Of a stretch of DNA of 27,806 nt, positions 7,689 through 15,395 are shown one piece after another. Position 1 is the first letter of the stretch, and the number at the start of each line of letters is the position of its first letter. This DNA comes from Hyphomicrobiales bacterium (GTDB lineage Bacteria; Pseudomonadota; Alphaproteobacteria; Rhizobiales; Beijerinckiaceae): positions 1 through 27,806 of the forward strand of contig OMIJ01000201.1 of the NCBI GenBank assembly GCA_900299065.1. Direction: 5' to 3'. The position numbers were made by a program, and so were the translations under genes. The notes beneath the pieces were generated by a model that was not told where the DNA came from, did not search any database, and worked only from the letters and a program-made list of their open reading frames with translations.

Positions 7689-8501
7689 TTACTTCAGCAA
7701 GTCGAGCATTTTTTGCTGGTTCATGCCCTTCATCAACTGATCAACAAGGGCGGCCAGCGGCACGGCAACTTTGGCTTCTTGTGCAAGCTCAAGCGCATGA
7801 TCCATATCTTTCTCGGCCCATTTGCCGGTGCTCTTGCCCCAGCGGGAGAGCGACCAATTGGCGCCCGAGGAATATTGCAGCGCATCGATCAATTTGGGAA
7901 TATCGGCACCAGAGGCCTTGGCAAAGCTCAAAGCTTCATAATTGGCGGACATGCAGGCCCAGAGCAGCATATTATTAAGTGTCTTGGTGAGCTGGCCGCT
8001 GCCCGACTTGCCCACATACATGACTTTACCACTAAAGGCGGCGAGTGCAGGCTCGGCATAATGGAAGGCTTCTTCAGTGCCGCCGACAAAGGTTGTCATT
8101 GTGCCGTCATTGCAAGCCTCTTGTCCCAACACAACAGGCGTATCGAGCAGGCCGACTTTATATTGAGCACAGAGCTTTTCAAGTTCCTGACATGTTGCAG
8201 GCGCGACAGAGCTTGCTATGGCAATCACCGAGCCGGGCTTCATTTTGGTGAGCATGCCAGATTTGACGACCACATCCATGACTTGTTCATCAGTCGCCAC
8301 CATGACGATGACGACATCGGAATTGGCGCCGACTTCGGCAGGCGTGTCATAGACTGTGATGCCAGCGGCGCGAGCGCGTTGTTGCGCTTCGGGCGATACA
8401 TCGCAGCCGCATGCTTCAAAGCCATGGCGCTTTTGATGGCCGACCATGGGCAGGCCCATAGCGCCTAAGCCGATCATTCCGGTGCGTGTGGGTTTGCTCA
8501 T
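7689..8501 (-). CDS. NAD(P)-dependent oxidoreductase, 3-hydroxyisobutyrate dehydrogenase family
   Basis: This is a beta-hydroxyacid dehydrogenase of 270 residues. The N-terminal Rossmann motif is GLGAMGLPM, and the catalytic Lys173 lies in the family pattern GSGQLTKTLNN, with the two Asn residues conserved. The family includes 3-hydroxyisobutyrate, tartronate semialdehyde, threonate and related dehydrogenases. The usual substrate-binding loop DAPVSGG is replaced here by DTPVVLGQ (residues 120-127), so the standard substrates should not be assumed. A GGAG ribosome binding site precedes ATG 8501. It lies 27 bases after hyuB and 51 bases before the binding-protein gene. Its acidic hydroxy substrate is probably a product of the HyuAB step or a later one. 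Confidence 0.88.
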   Translation of the reverse strand: MSKPTRTGMIGLGAMGLPMVGHQKRHGFEACGCDVSPEAQQRARAAGITVYDTPAEVGANSDVVIVMVATDEQVMDVVVKSGMLTKMKPGSVIAIASSVAPATCQELEKLCAQYKVGLLDTPVVLGQEACNDGTMTTFVGGTEEAFHYAEPALAAFSGKVMYVGKSGSGQLTKTLNNMLLWACMSANYEALSFAKASGADIPKLIDALQYSSGANWSLSRWGKSTGKWAEKDMDHALELAQEAKVAVPLAALVDQLMKGMNQQKMLDLLK

Positions 8502-8528
8502 ATGTGTCTCCTCGCTTGTGAGTATAAT

Positions 8529-10268
8529 TTAACCGCGCTTCTGGCGGAGGTTTCGTGTTGCCTGCTGATCTATGCTCTCGCCAGAGACGATGACGCCATA
8601 ATCTCGCTCAGCTGCAGCAATAGATAAATAACCTTCCATCACATCTTTGAGGACGCGCTCGGGATCGCGCTCAAAGGGATTGCCAAGGCCGCCACCGCCC
8701 GGCGTATCAAGCTGGAAATGATCACCGGCTTTGAGGGGATAATCAGCATAGCGCGTGGGCAGGCGTTTTTCATCGCTCTGACCGGGGTTGATGAGAATGT
8801 CACCTGTGCGCCCCTTGCTGCCGCCTGCAGCGCCATTAGGTGCGATCACATGTTTTGTCGAGCGGATCGAAAATCTGGCATCAGCCAGATTGGTGTAATC
8901 GCGGCGAATGCCAAGACCACCGCGAAATTTTCCTGGCCCGCCGGAGTCGCGAATTAATTCGAAACGCTCAACGCGGGTTGGGAATTCACTCTCGACGATT
9001 TCAATAGGCGCAATCTTGGCATTGCTCTGATTGACCGATGTGCCAGACGTGCCATCCTTGCTGGCTCTTGCGCCAGCACCGCCACCCAGAATTTCATATT
9101 GCACATAGCCCTTGCCCGTATAAGTGCTACGGCCGCCCAGAATAATGGAGCGACTGCCGCAGCCATCAGCGCGCGATTTTTCCGGTACAATATTAGTGAG
9201 CGCAGCAAAAACCGCCTCGACTGTTGCATGGACTGTTGGATTATAGGTGTTAACGGGCGCAGGAAAACGCGGGTTCATCACACTGCCCTCGCGCAATTTC
9301 ACATTGAACGCTTTGAACAGTCCTGAATTGACGAAGATATTTGGATCAACAAGGGCAATGAGGCAATAAGCAATGGCCGCATTGACCAGGGGCGGGCGAA
9401 TATTGGCTGGGCCGCGTGTCTGATCGGCGGATCGGGTGAAATCGAAGGTAATACTATCGCCCTTCTTTTCGGCAATCACATGAATGCGCACAGGCGTGTT
9501 GAGCTCAATGCCATCATCATCGACAAAGCGTTCGGCTTCATAAATTCCATCGACCCATTGGCTGATCGCGGCGCGCATGCGCAGATGAGAAAGCTCCAGC
9601 AGGCGCGCAAAACAGGCCTGTGCATTGTCTTTCCCGAATTTGAGAATGAGCGCGATCAAACGCTCTTCGCCAAGGCGGCTTGAGCCAAGCTGGCCGCGTA
9701 TGTCGCCCAAGACAAGTTCAGGCGTGCGGCTATTGCAGGCGATGATACGCTCGATCTCGACATTGCGCTGATAGCCGCGTTGATAACGTATGGCAGGCAG
9801 ATGCAGGCCTTCATTGAACGTCTCGCGCGCTTGCCCCGAGCAAGAGCCCGGCACAGGGCCGCCAATATCGCTCTTATGGGCAATGGAGGCGCAAAAGCCC
9901 ATCAGCAGGCCATCTACAAAAACGGGCGTGATCAGTGCCATGTCAGGGGCATGGGGACTGCCGCCTTCATAGGGGTGATTGATGAGATAGGCGTCGCCTT
10001 CGGCAATATCGTCATAATTGCGAAGTACGGCTTCGCAGCAGGCAGGAAAGGAGCCAATATGCAAAGGCAGAACGACATGCTGGGCAATGACATCGCCGCG
10101 TTCATTCATAATGGCGCAAGAAGCGTCTTGCGATTCACGAACAATGGTAGAAAAGCCGGTACGAAACAATGAATTTTGCATTTCCTGCACAATGCCATCG
10201 AGGCTGGCGCGCATGATTTCAAGATCAATGGCATCAAGATGAGCGGCGCTGGATTGAGTTTTTGACAT
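8529..10268 (-). CDS. hyuB: Hydantoinase/oxoprolinase family subunit B
   Basis: This is the beta subunit of an ATP-dependent enzyme of the hydantoinase/5-oxoprolinase/acetone carboxylase superfamily, 579 residues and typical in length. Family stretches include DLEIMRASLDGIVQEMQ at the N-terminus, MNERGDVIAQHVVLPLHIGS, INHPYEGGSPHAPDMALITP and AHKSDIGGPVPGSCSG, which carry conserved His and Asp residues, and the Gly-rich GGPGKFRGGLGIRRDY and DTPGGGGLGNPFERD near the end. Members cleave cyclic amides (N-methylhydantoin, 5-oxoproline, lactams) with ATP, or carboxylate ketones. The start is one base after the hyuA stop (TGA-C-ATG), so the subunits are translationally coupled. Family assignment is firm; reaction and substrate are open. 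Confidence 0.92.
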   Translation of the reverse strand: MSKTQSSAAHLDAIDLEIMRASLDGIVQEMQNSLFRTGFSTIVRESQDASCAIMNERGDVIAQHVVLPLHIGSFPACCEAVLRNYDDIAEGDAYLINHPYEGGSPHAPDMALITPVFVDGLLMGFCASIAHKSDIGGPVPGSCSGQARETFNEGLHLPAIRYQRGYQRNVEIERIIACNSRTPELVLGDIRGQLGSSRLGEERLIALILKFGKDNAQACFARLLELSHLRMRAAISQWVDGIYEAERFVDDDGIELNTPVRIHVIAEKKGDSITFDFTRSADQTRGPANIRPPLVNAAIAYCLIALVDPNIFVNSGLFKAFNVKLREGSVMNPRFPAPVNTYNPTVHATVEAVFAALTNIVPEKSRADGCGSRSIILGGRSTYTGKGYVQYEILGGGAGARASKDGTSGTSVNQSNAKIAPIEIVESEFPTRVERFELIRDSGGPGKFRGGLGIRRDYTNLADARFSIRSTKHVIAPNGAAGGSKGRTGDILINPGQSDEKRLPTRYADYPLKAGDHFQLDTPGGGGLGNPFERDPERVLKDVMEGYLSIAAAERDYGVIVSGESIDQQATRNLRQKRG

Positions 10269-10269
10269 G

Positions 10270-12333
10270 TCACGCCCCTGTCATTGTGATGATGAGATTG
10301 CGATAGTCATCGACGCGGGCATGATGACCGGGGAAGATCACGCTTGTGCAATCGAGCTGGTCAATAATGGCAGGGCCAGTAATGCTCATGCCGACATCAA
10401 GGCCCTCGCGCTGATAGACGGGAGTATCTACCCATTGCCCATTAAAGCGGGCTTTGCGAATCTCGCGCAAAGCATCCTTAAGCGCAAGACCGCGTTTTTC
10501 AAAGATCGGGCTTTGAACGGGAGGCACGAGGCCTGTGCCACGCACGCGATAGGAGACAATCTCCACTGGTTCATCGGGAGCTTTATGGCCAAACATTTGC
10601 TGATGGATCTGGTCAAAGCTGTCTCTGAGTTCGCCAATGTCCCTAGGCTCAAGGGGAGCTTTGCAGGGCAAAGTGATTTCATAACCCTGGCCGGAATAGC
10701 GCATATCGAGGGCAGCTTCGATCTGGATCTGCTCAGGGCGAAATTGCTCATCGGCTAGTTCAGCGCGCGCCTGTTGCATCAATTCTGCGAAGATGTGATT
10801 GATCTGCTCCAAGGGTGTTTTGGTCAAAGGGCTCAGGCGCGAGCGGATATAGTCATGTTTGACATCCGACATCACAAGGCCCATTGCCGAATAGACGCCG
10901 GGATGCAGCGGCACAATGACTCCCGCCATGCCGAGCTCTTGGGCGATTTGTCCGGCATGCAGCGGTCCAGCACCGCCAAAGGCCAGCAGCATGAAATCGC
11001 GCAAATCATGGCCACGCATGGTTGAGATGGCCTTGATCGCTTCCTGCATTTTGACATTAATGATGCGCACAATGCCTTCAGCCGCGCTTGCGACATCCAT
11101 ATTGAGCGGCTCTGCGACATTAGCGGCAAGTGCTGCATTGGATTTGGCGCGATCGAGCCGCATTTTGCCACCTAGAAAATTATCTTCACCCAGATAGCCC
11201 AGGACCAGATTGCAATCGGTGATGGTGGGCTGAGTGCCGCCGCGTGAATAACAGGCGGGGCCGGGAATGGCGCCGGCGCTATGCGGACCAACTTCCAATG
11301 TGCCGAAATCATCGACGCGCGCCAGAGTACCGCCGCCCGCGCTGACTGTGTTGATCTCGATCATCGGCAGTGCAATGTCTCTGCCTTCAATCTTGCCGCG
11401 ATTGCTCACCGAGGGCTGACCGTCCTTGATCATCGCCACATCACAAGATGTTCCACCCATATCGAAGGTGATGAGATTTTGAAATCCTGTTGTGCGGCAA
11501 GCCAAAGTGCTGGCAGTGATTCCGCCAGCAGGTCCCGAGAGCACAGTGGCAACGGCTTTGCGCGCTGTAGCGGCAAAAGTGGACATGCCGCCATTTGATT
11601 GCATGATATATTTTTGCGGTGTAGCTACGCCTACGCCGTTGAGCCTTTGATCGAGATTGGCGATATAGCGTGAAAGAATGGGTTGTAAGTATGCATTGAT
11701 GACTGTTGTCGAGAGGCGATAATATTCGCGGATCTGTGGTACGATTTCACTTGAGAGTGAAATGGAGCAGCCGGGAATTTCCTCTTCAATGATCTCGCGC
11801 ACGCGCGCTTCATGCGAGGGGGCGAGGAAGGAGAACAGCAGGCAGACGGCGATGGATTCGATATTGCGTTTGGCAAGGCGGCGCAATTCCATGCGCAAAT
11901 GTTGCTCATCAAGTGGGATTAGGATTTCACCATCAAAAGCGGTTCTCTCGCGCACTTCACCTGTCAGGCTGGCGGGAGCAAGCAGGGCGGGCTTATCATA
12001 CATAATGTCGAAAATGGTCGGGCCATGCGGGCGTGATTGCTCTTGCACTTCATAAATGCCGCGAAAGCCCTCGGTCACCAACAGGCCTGTGCGCACTCCC
12101 TTGCCTTCAAGCAAGGCATTGGTGCCAACTGTAGTGCCGTGACAAAAATAGCTGATCTCATCGGCCTTCACGCCCTGGGTAAGCAAATGTTCAATGCCGG
12201 CGAGAATGGCTTTGGAAGGATCGTCAGGCGTTGAAGGAATTTTGGCAACGCTGATCTCATGGGTCGTCTCGTTGAGATAGACGAAGTCGGAAAATGTGCC
12301 GCCCGTATCAACTGTGACGCGATAATGTCCCAT
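10270..12333 (-). CDS. hyuA: Hydantoinase/oxoprolinase family subunit A
   Basis: This is the ATP-binding alpha subunit that pairs with HyuB, 687 residues. It opens with the N-terminal Hydant_A_N signature VTVDTGGTFSDFVYL, followed by HGTTVGTNALLEGKG, the central Hydantoinase_A domain with ATVLSGPAGGI, LITFDMGGTSCDVAMI and SAGGGTLARVD, and LAFGGAGPLHAGQIAQELG. The actin/Hsp70-like phosphate-binding motifs (DTGGTF, DMGGTS) imply substrate activation by ATP. A GGGAGG ribosome binding site lies 7 bases before ATG 12333. It is the first enzyme gene of the operon, 95 bases after lysR, with a candidate promoter and a candidate terminator in that gap. Possible activities are N-methylhydantoinase, lactamase of the caprolactamase type, or a carboxylase; the sequence alone does not choose. 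Confidence 0.92.
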   Translation of the reverse strand: MGHYRVTVDTGGTFSDFVYLNETTHEISVAKIPSTPDDPSKAILAGIEHLLTQGVKADEISYFCHGTTVGTNALLEGKGVRTGLLVTEGFRGIYEVQEQSRPHGPTIFDIMYDKPALLAPASLTGEVRERTAFDGEILIPLDEQHLRMELRRLAKRNIESIAVCLLFSFLAPSHEARVREIIEEEIPGCSISLSSEIVPQIREYYRLSTTVINAYLQPILSRYIANLDQRLNGVGVATPQKYIMQSNGGMSTFAATARKAVATVLSGPAGGITASTLACRTTGFQNLITFDMGGTSCDVAMIKDGQPSVSNRGKIEGRDIALPMIEINTVSAGGGTLARVDDFGTLEVGPHSAGAIPGPACYSRGGTQPTITDCNLVLGYLGEDNFLGGKMRLDRAKSNAALAANVAEPLNMDVASAAEGIVRIINVKMQEAIKAISTMRGHDLRDFMLLAFGGAGPLHAGQIAQELGMAGVIVPLHPGVYSAMGLVMSDVKHDYIRSRLSPLTKTPLEQINHIFAELMQQARAELADEQFRPEQIQIEAALDMRYSGQGYEITLPCKAPLEPRDIGELRDSFDQIHQQMFGHKAPDEPVEIVSYRVRGTGLVPPVQSPIFEKRGLALKDALREIRKARFNGQWVDTPVYQREGLDVGMSITGPAIIDQLDCTSVIFPGHHARVDDYRNLIITMTGA

Positions 12334-12356
12334 TCCGCTGCCTCCCTTTAGGCAAT

Positions 12357-12384
12357 AGAATAGCAGAGCACAGGGTCAGGTAAA
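12357..12384 (-). promoter_or_regulatory. Candidate promoter for the hyuA operon
   Basis: Read on the minus strand, TTTACC (12384-12379) and TATTCT (12362-12357) are 16 bases apart and would give a short leader ending at the GGGAGG ribosome binding site of hyuA. Both boxes match the sigma-70 consensus at four of six positions. This is weak evidence, supported mainly by position after a hairpin at the end of lysR. Confidence 0.28.
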
Positions 12385-12414
12385 TTGAAGAGATCGTGTA
12401 GCTGAGAGTCAGAA

Positions 12415-12435
12415 AAGCTGAACCTTGATCAGCTT
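12415..12435 (-). terminator. Candidate terminator at the end of lysR
   Basis: A perfect 7-bp inverted repeat (AAGCTGA / TCAGCTT, 7-base spacer) straddles the lysR stop codon and runs on the minus strand into TTCT. It could end or attenuate lysR transcription before hyuA, so that hyuA is mainly driven by its own promoter. The uridine run is short, and the palindrome could also be a regulator-binding site. Confidence 0.38.
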
Positions 12436-13319
12436 GCCTGATCCGTCAATTGTTCCAGTAAAGCGCTACAGGCGGGTTGGCGTAATGCCGATTTGCGATA
12501 GACGACTGCAAACCCCACTTTGCCCACCCGCGGGCCCAGATCAGTGCCCTGCACATGGCGCGAGCGCAGACGCTCCAGGCAGAGAGTGTGCACAATGGCG
12601 CTGCCAACACCGGTTTCAACGAATGTCGCGGCGGTCTCGCATGTGGGAGCTTCCAGTATCATGCTGGCCTTGGCGAGACTTGCTCCCAGATGACGCTCAA
12701 TCAAGCGCCTTGTCGTTGTTGTGCCGGGTGGCACGATCAGGCGTTGGCGAGTGAGATCGCCTAATGTGGGCGGGCGGCGGCGCAGATTGGGATCTTGCGG
12801 ATTATAGGCAAGGCTCAAGCCTGTCTCGATGATGGTATGTCGCTCGAGCCTTTTGGGTGGATCGGGAAAAATGCCCAAGGCGAGATCCACTTTGCCCTTG
12901 TCAATCGCGAGCAGGGCTTCAGCGGATTTATAAACGCAGAGATTGACCTCAATCGCAGGATAGCGATTGAGAAAATTGCGGATCCTAGGAGCAAAATACC
13001 AGGCATGGTCACTGCCAACTGAAATTGACAACCGGCCTTCGGGTGTGGCGCGAGACAGGCTGGTCAGTGCTTGTTCGGCGCGCTCAAATATTCCATCGAC
13101 TTCATTGAGAAAGCGCTCGCCTGCGGGGGTAAGCACTAGGCGATTGGGCAGGCGTTCAAACAAATCAAAGCCAAGATCGGTTTCAAGTTTGCGTAATTTG
13201 CCGGAAATAGCCGGAATGGATTGCCCCAATCTGGCCGCGGCCAGACGCAGATTGCCCATGCGTGCCACCAGATGAAAGGCGCGCAGGCGTTTGAGATCCA
13301 ATGTGTCGAGATCAAGCAT
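12429..13319 (-). CDS. LysR-family transcriptional regulator
   Basis: This is a probable ligand-responsive activator of the neighbouring catabolic genes, 296 residues. The N-terminal winged helix-turn-helix is clear: LKRLRAFHLVARMGNLRLAA, then ARLGQSIPAISGKLRKLETD, LGFDLFERLPNRLVLTPAGE. The C-terminal effector domain starts near GRLSISVGSDHAWYFAPRI. ATG 13319 gives the usual short lead to the HTH; an upstream TTG at 13331 would add four residues. The gene lies upstream of hyuA on the same strand and diverges from the glycerate kinase gene, the classic LysR layout. A palindromic AT-rich block lies in the divergent region. Confidence 0.92.
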   Translation of the reverse strand: MLDLDTLDLKRLRAFHLVARMGNLRLAAARLGQSIPAISGKLRKLETDLGFDLFERLPNRLVLTPAGERFLNEVDGIFERAEQALTSLSRATPEGRLSISVGSDHAWYFAPRIRNFLNRYPAIEVNLCVYKSAEALLAIDKGKVDLALGIFPDPPKRLERHTIIETGLSLAYNPQDPNLRRRPPTLGDLTRQRLIVPPGTTTTRRLIERHLGASLAKASMILEAPTCETAATFVETGVGSAIVHTLCLERLRSRHVQGTDLGPRVGKVGFAVVYRKSALRQPACSALLEQLTDQAS

Positions 13320-13332
13320 AAGGCTATTCAAT

Positions 13333-13364
13333 TTATTTAACTTCTCAGACTAAGCCTTAAATAA
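13333..13364. promoter_or_regulatory. Palindromic AT-rich block in the lysR / glycerate kinase divergent region
   Basis: TTATTTAA (13333-13340) and TTAAATAA (13357-13364) are perfect inverted copies separated by 16 bases. A second pair, CTCAG (13344-13348) and CTGAG (13367-13371), interleaves with them. The block lies between divergent starts, where LysR proteins usually bind, and is far more AT-rich than its surroundings, so it probably also contains promoter elements. Binding by the adjacent LysR protein is inferred. Confidence 0.45.
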
Positions 13365-13437
13365 TCCTGAGCGTCAATCATCCCCTCCATGCGATGTTTT
13401 GCTTGGCGCTTTGTCGTCTGGCGCTTATGATCAGCGC

Positions 13438-14700
13438 ATGACTTCTGATCATCGCTCTTTGCTTGAAACTCTCTTTCGCGCAGCGATTGCTGCGGCTGAT
13501 CCGCTTGTTCTTGTGCCGCAGCATTTGCCCAGGCCCGGAACGGGACGCACCATTGTGATCGGGGCTGGCAAGGCTGCCGCAAGCATGGCGCAAGCCGTTG
13601 AGCGCCATTGGCAGGGCGAGATTAGCGGGCTGGTGATTACACGTTATGGTCATGGCCTTCCTTGTGAGCGAATAGAGGTTGTGGAAGCCGCGCATCCTAT
13701 CCCAGATGCCGCCGGGCTTGCGGCAACGCAGAGGCTATTTGCGCTTGTTCAGAATTTGCGTCCCGAAGATCAGGTGATTTGTCTCATCTCTGGCGGGGGA
13801 TCAGCTTTGTTAAACCTGCCGGCACCGGGTGTGACATTGGCCGACAAGCAATTGATCAATGCAGCTTTGCTGAAATCTGGCGCGACGATTAGCGAGATCA
13901 ATTGTGTGCGCAAACATTTGTCGGCTGTTAAAGGCGGCCGCCTAGCGCTGGCCTGTGCACCGGCGCAAGTCACAAGTCTGGTCATTTCCGATGTGCCGGG
14001 CGATGATCTGAGCGTGATTGCCTCGGGGCCGATGAGTGGTGATGCCAGTACGGTTCAGCAGGCCCGCGCCATTTTGCAGCGCTATCAGATCAATCTGCCG
14101 GCGTCAGTTGAGGCCTATTTGGCCAGCGGCTTGGCCGAGACGCCCAAGCCGGATGATTCGCGCCTTGCTCATTGCAAGACTATTCTGATTGCCAGTGCGC
14201 ATGGGTCACTGGAGGCGGCGGCCCGATTAGCGCGTCAATCCGGTTATCATCCGCTCAATCTGGGGGATTTTATCGAGGGGGAGTCACGCGAAGTGGCTTA
14301 TGTGCATGCGGCCCTGGCGCGGCAAATTGCTCTGCGCAATGAGCCTGTGGCGCGGCCCTGCGTTATTCTCTCGGGAGGTGAAACTAGTGTGCGTGTCACA
14401 GGATCGGGGCGAGGAGGACGCAATAGCGAATTTCTATTGGCTTTGGCGCAGGCGCTCAATGGTCATGCCTCCATCCATGCTTTTGCCGGTGATACAGATG
14501 GTATTGATGGGAGTGAGGATAATGCCGGCTGTTTCATAGATCCCCATACGCTTGCACGGGCTGAAGCCCTAGATTTGAAGGCGACAGATTATCTGGCTCG
14601 CAATGATGCCTATTCCTATTTTGCTGCGTTGAATGATCTTCTGGTAACTGGGCCCAGCCATACCAATGTCAATGATTTTCGGGCCATTCTGATTGATTGA
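13438..14700 (+). CDS. gckA: Glycerate 2-kinase, DUF4147/MOFRL family
   Basis: This enzyme is expected to phosphorylate D-glycerate (hydroxypyruvate in some relatives) to 2-phosphoglycerate, feeding lower glycolysis. The 420-residue product has the N-terminal DUF4147 domain (LLETLFRAAIAAADP, GAGKAAASMAQAVERHW, AHPIPDAAGLAAT, LISGGGSALLNLP, NCVRKHLSAVKGGRLA) and the C-terminal MOFRL domain (ILSGGETSVRVTGSGRGGRN, FAGDTDGIDGSEDNAG). The length is normal for the family (GckA/TtuD). ATG 13438 is chosen because conservation begins there; an in-frame TTG at 13399 is less likely. The gene diverges from lysR and ends 2 bases before the convergent DUF1080 gene. Its link to the hyu operon is suggested only by the shared regulator region. 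Confidence 0.92.
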   Translation: MTSDHRSLLETLFRAAIAAADPLVLVPQHLPRPGTGRTIVIGAGKAAASMAQAVERHWQGEISGLVITRYGHGLPCERIEVVEAAHPIPDAAGLAATQRLFALVQNLRPEDQVICLISGGGSALLNLPAPGVTLADKQLINAALLKSGATISEINCVRKHLSAVKGGRLALACAPAQVTSLVISDVPGDDLSVIASGPMSGDASTVQQARAILQRYQINLPASVEAYLASGLAETPKPDDSRLAHCKTILIASAHGSLEAAARLARQSGYHPLNLGDFIEGESREVAYVHAALARQIALRNEPVARPCVILSGGETSVRVTGSGRGGRNSEFLLALAQALNGHASIHAFAGDTDGIDGSEDNAGCFIDPHTLARAEALDLKATDYLARNDAYSYFAALNDLLVTGPSHTNVNDFRAILID

Positions 14701-14702
14701 GA

Positions 14703-15299
14703 TCAGAGCGGCTTAATCTCGACGCGTCTGAATTTGACGATGCCCTTGCCATATTGCAGAGCGATCACGCCCTTTGCATGTGTGTTGTCATGGGCGCGAT
14801 CAACAGTTTTTTGGCCATTGAGGATGATTGAGAATTCATTGCCCTTGGCGCTGAGCTCCAGCACATTCCATTTGCCGCCCGCTTTGAGCATGGGATCGAC
14901 TTTCGCCACATCGACCAAAGCGCCGGTTCCATAGCTGGGATCGGGGCGCTTGTCGAAAATATTGGCTTCGTAAGCATTGGCATTGGCGACTTTCAATGGG
15001 TCCTGACCACGAAAGAAAATGCCGCTATTGGCCTCTTCATCTACCCAAAGCTCGGCGCGCAGTTCAAAATCGCCATAAACTTGTTTGGAGACGAGATAGC
15101 CATTGCCTTCGCTGGCCTGAACAAGCCCGTCCTGCAGGGTCCAATTGGCATTGCCAGTTTTGGTCCAGTGATCCAGGGATGTGCCGTCAAATAAAACAAT
15201 CCATCCGTCTTTGGAGGATGTCTGCGCTTGGGCCGAGATGGGATAAGTCGTCACGGGCATTGCAAGGCTCAATGTCATAAGGACGTATAGGATGATCAT
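14703..15299 (-). CDS. Secreted DUF1080 (3-keto-disaccharide hydrolase-like) protein
   Basis: This is an exported single-domain protein of 198 residues with a concanavalin-like beta-sandwich of the DUF1080 type. ATG 15299 is preceded by a strong GGGGGAG. An N-terminal signal (YVLMTLSLAMPVTTYPISAQ) ends near Ala-Gln-Ala. The mature domain shows the family marks WIVLFDGTSLDHWTKTG, NWTLQDGLVQASEG, YGDFELRAELWVDEEANSG, IFFRGQDP, and the closing GVIALQYGKGIVKFRRVEIK. Some family members hydrolyse 3-keto-glycosides, but many are uncharacterised and the usual partner dehydrogenases and isomerases are absent here. It stands alone on its strand, divergent from the CHR pair. Confidence 0.85.
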   Translation of the reverse strand: MIILYVLMTLSLAMPVTTYPISAQAQTSSKDGWIVLFDGTSLDHWTKTGNANWTLQDGLVQASEGNGYLVSKQVYGDFELRAELWVDEEANSGIFFRGQDPLKVANANAYEANIFDKRPDPSYGTGALVDVAKVDPMLKAGGKWNVLELSAKGNEFSIILNGQKTVDRAHDNTHAKGVIALQYGKGIVKFRRVEIKPL

Positions 15300-15395
15300 G
15301 CGCTCCCCCTGTTGGTATTGGGTTAATGATAACATGCGGGCTTTTGGCTTGCCATGGGCGGGCGAGGGGATTAGGCCCTGTGTGAGGGGGCGTAT

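Noticed and set aside
7713..8468. Plus-strand open frame of 251 codons opposite the HIBADH-family gene
   Set aside because: The minus-strand frame has clear cofactor and catalytic motifs; the antisense frame is Cys/His-rich without family features.
13438..14700. Linking HIBADH-type enzyme and glycerate kinase as a standard glyoxylate carboligase (allantoin) route
   Set aside because: No glyoxylate carboligase, hydroxypyruvate isomerase or allantoinase gene is present, and the oxidoreductase lacks the usual substrate loop.
14703..15299. DUF1080 gene as part of a 3-keto-sugar pathway with the glycerate kinase
   Set aside because: It is convergent with the kinase gene, and none of the dehydrogenase, isomerase or epimerase partners of that pathway are in the window.
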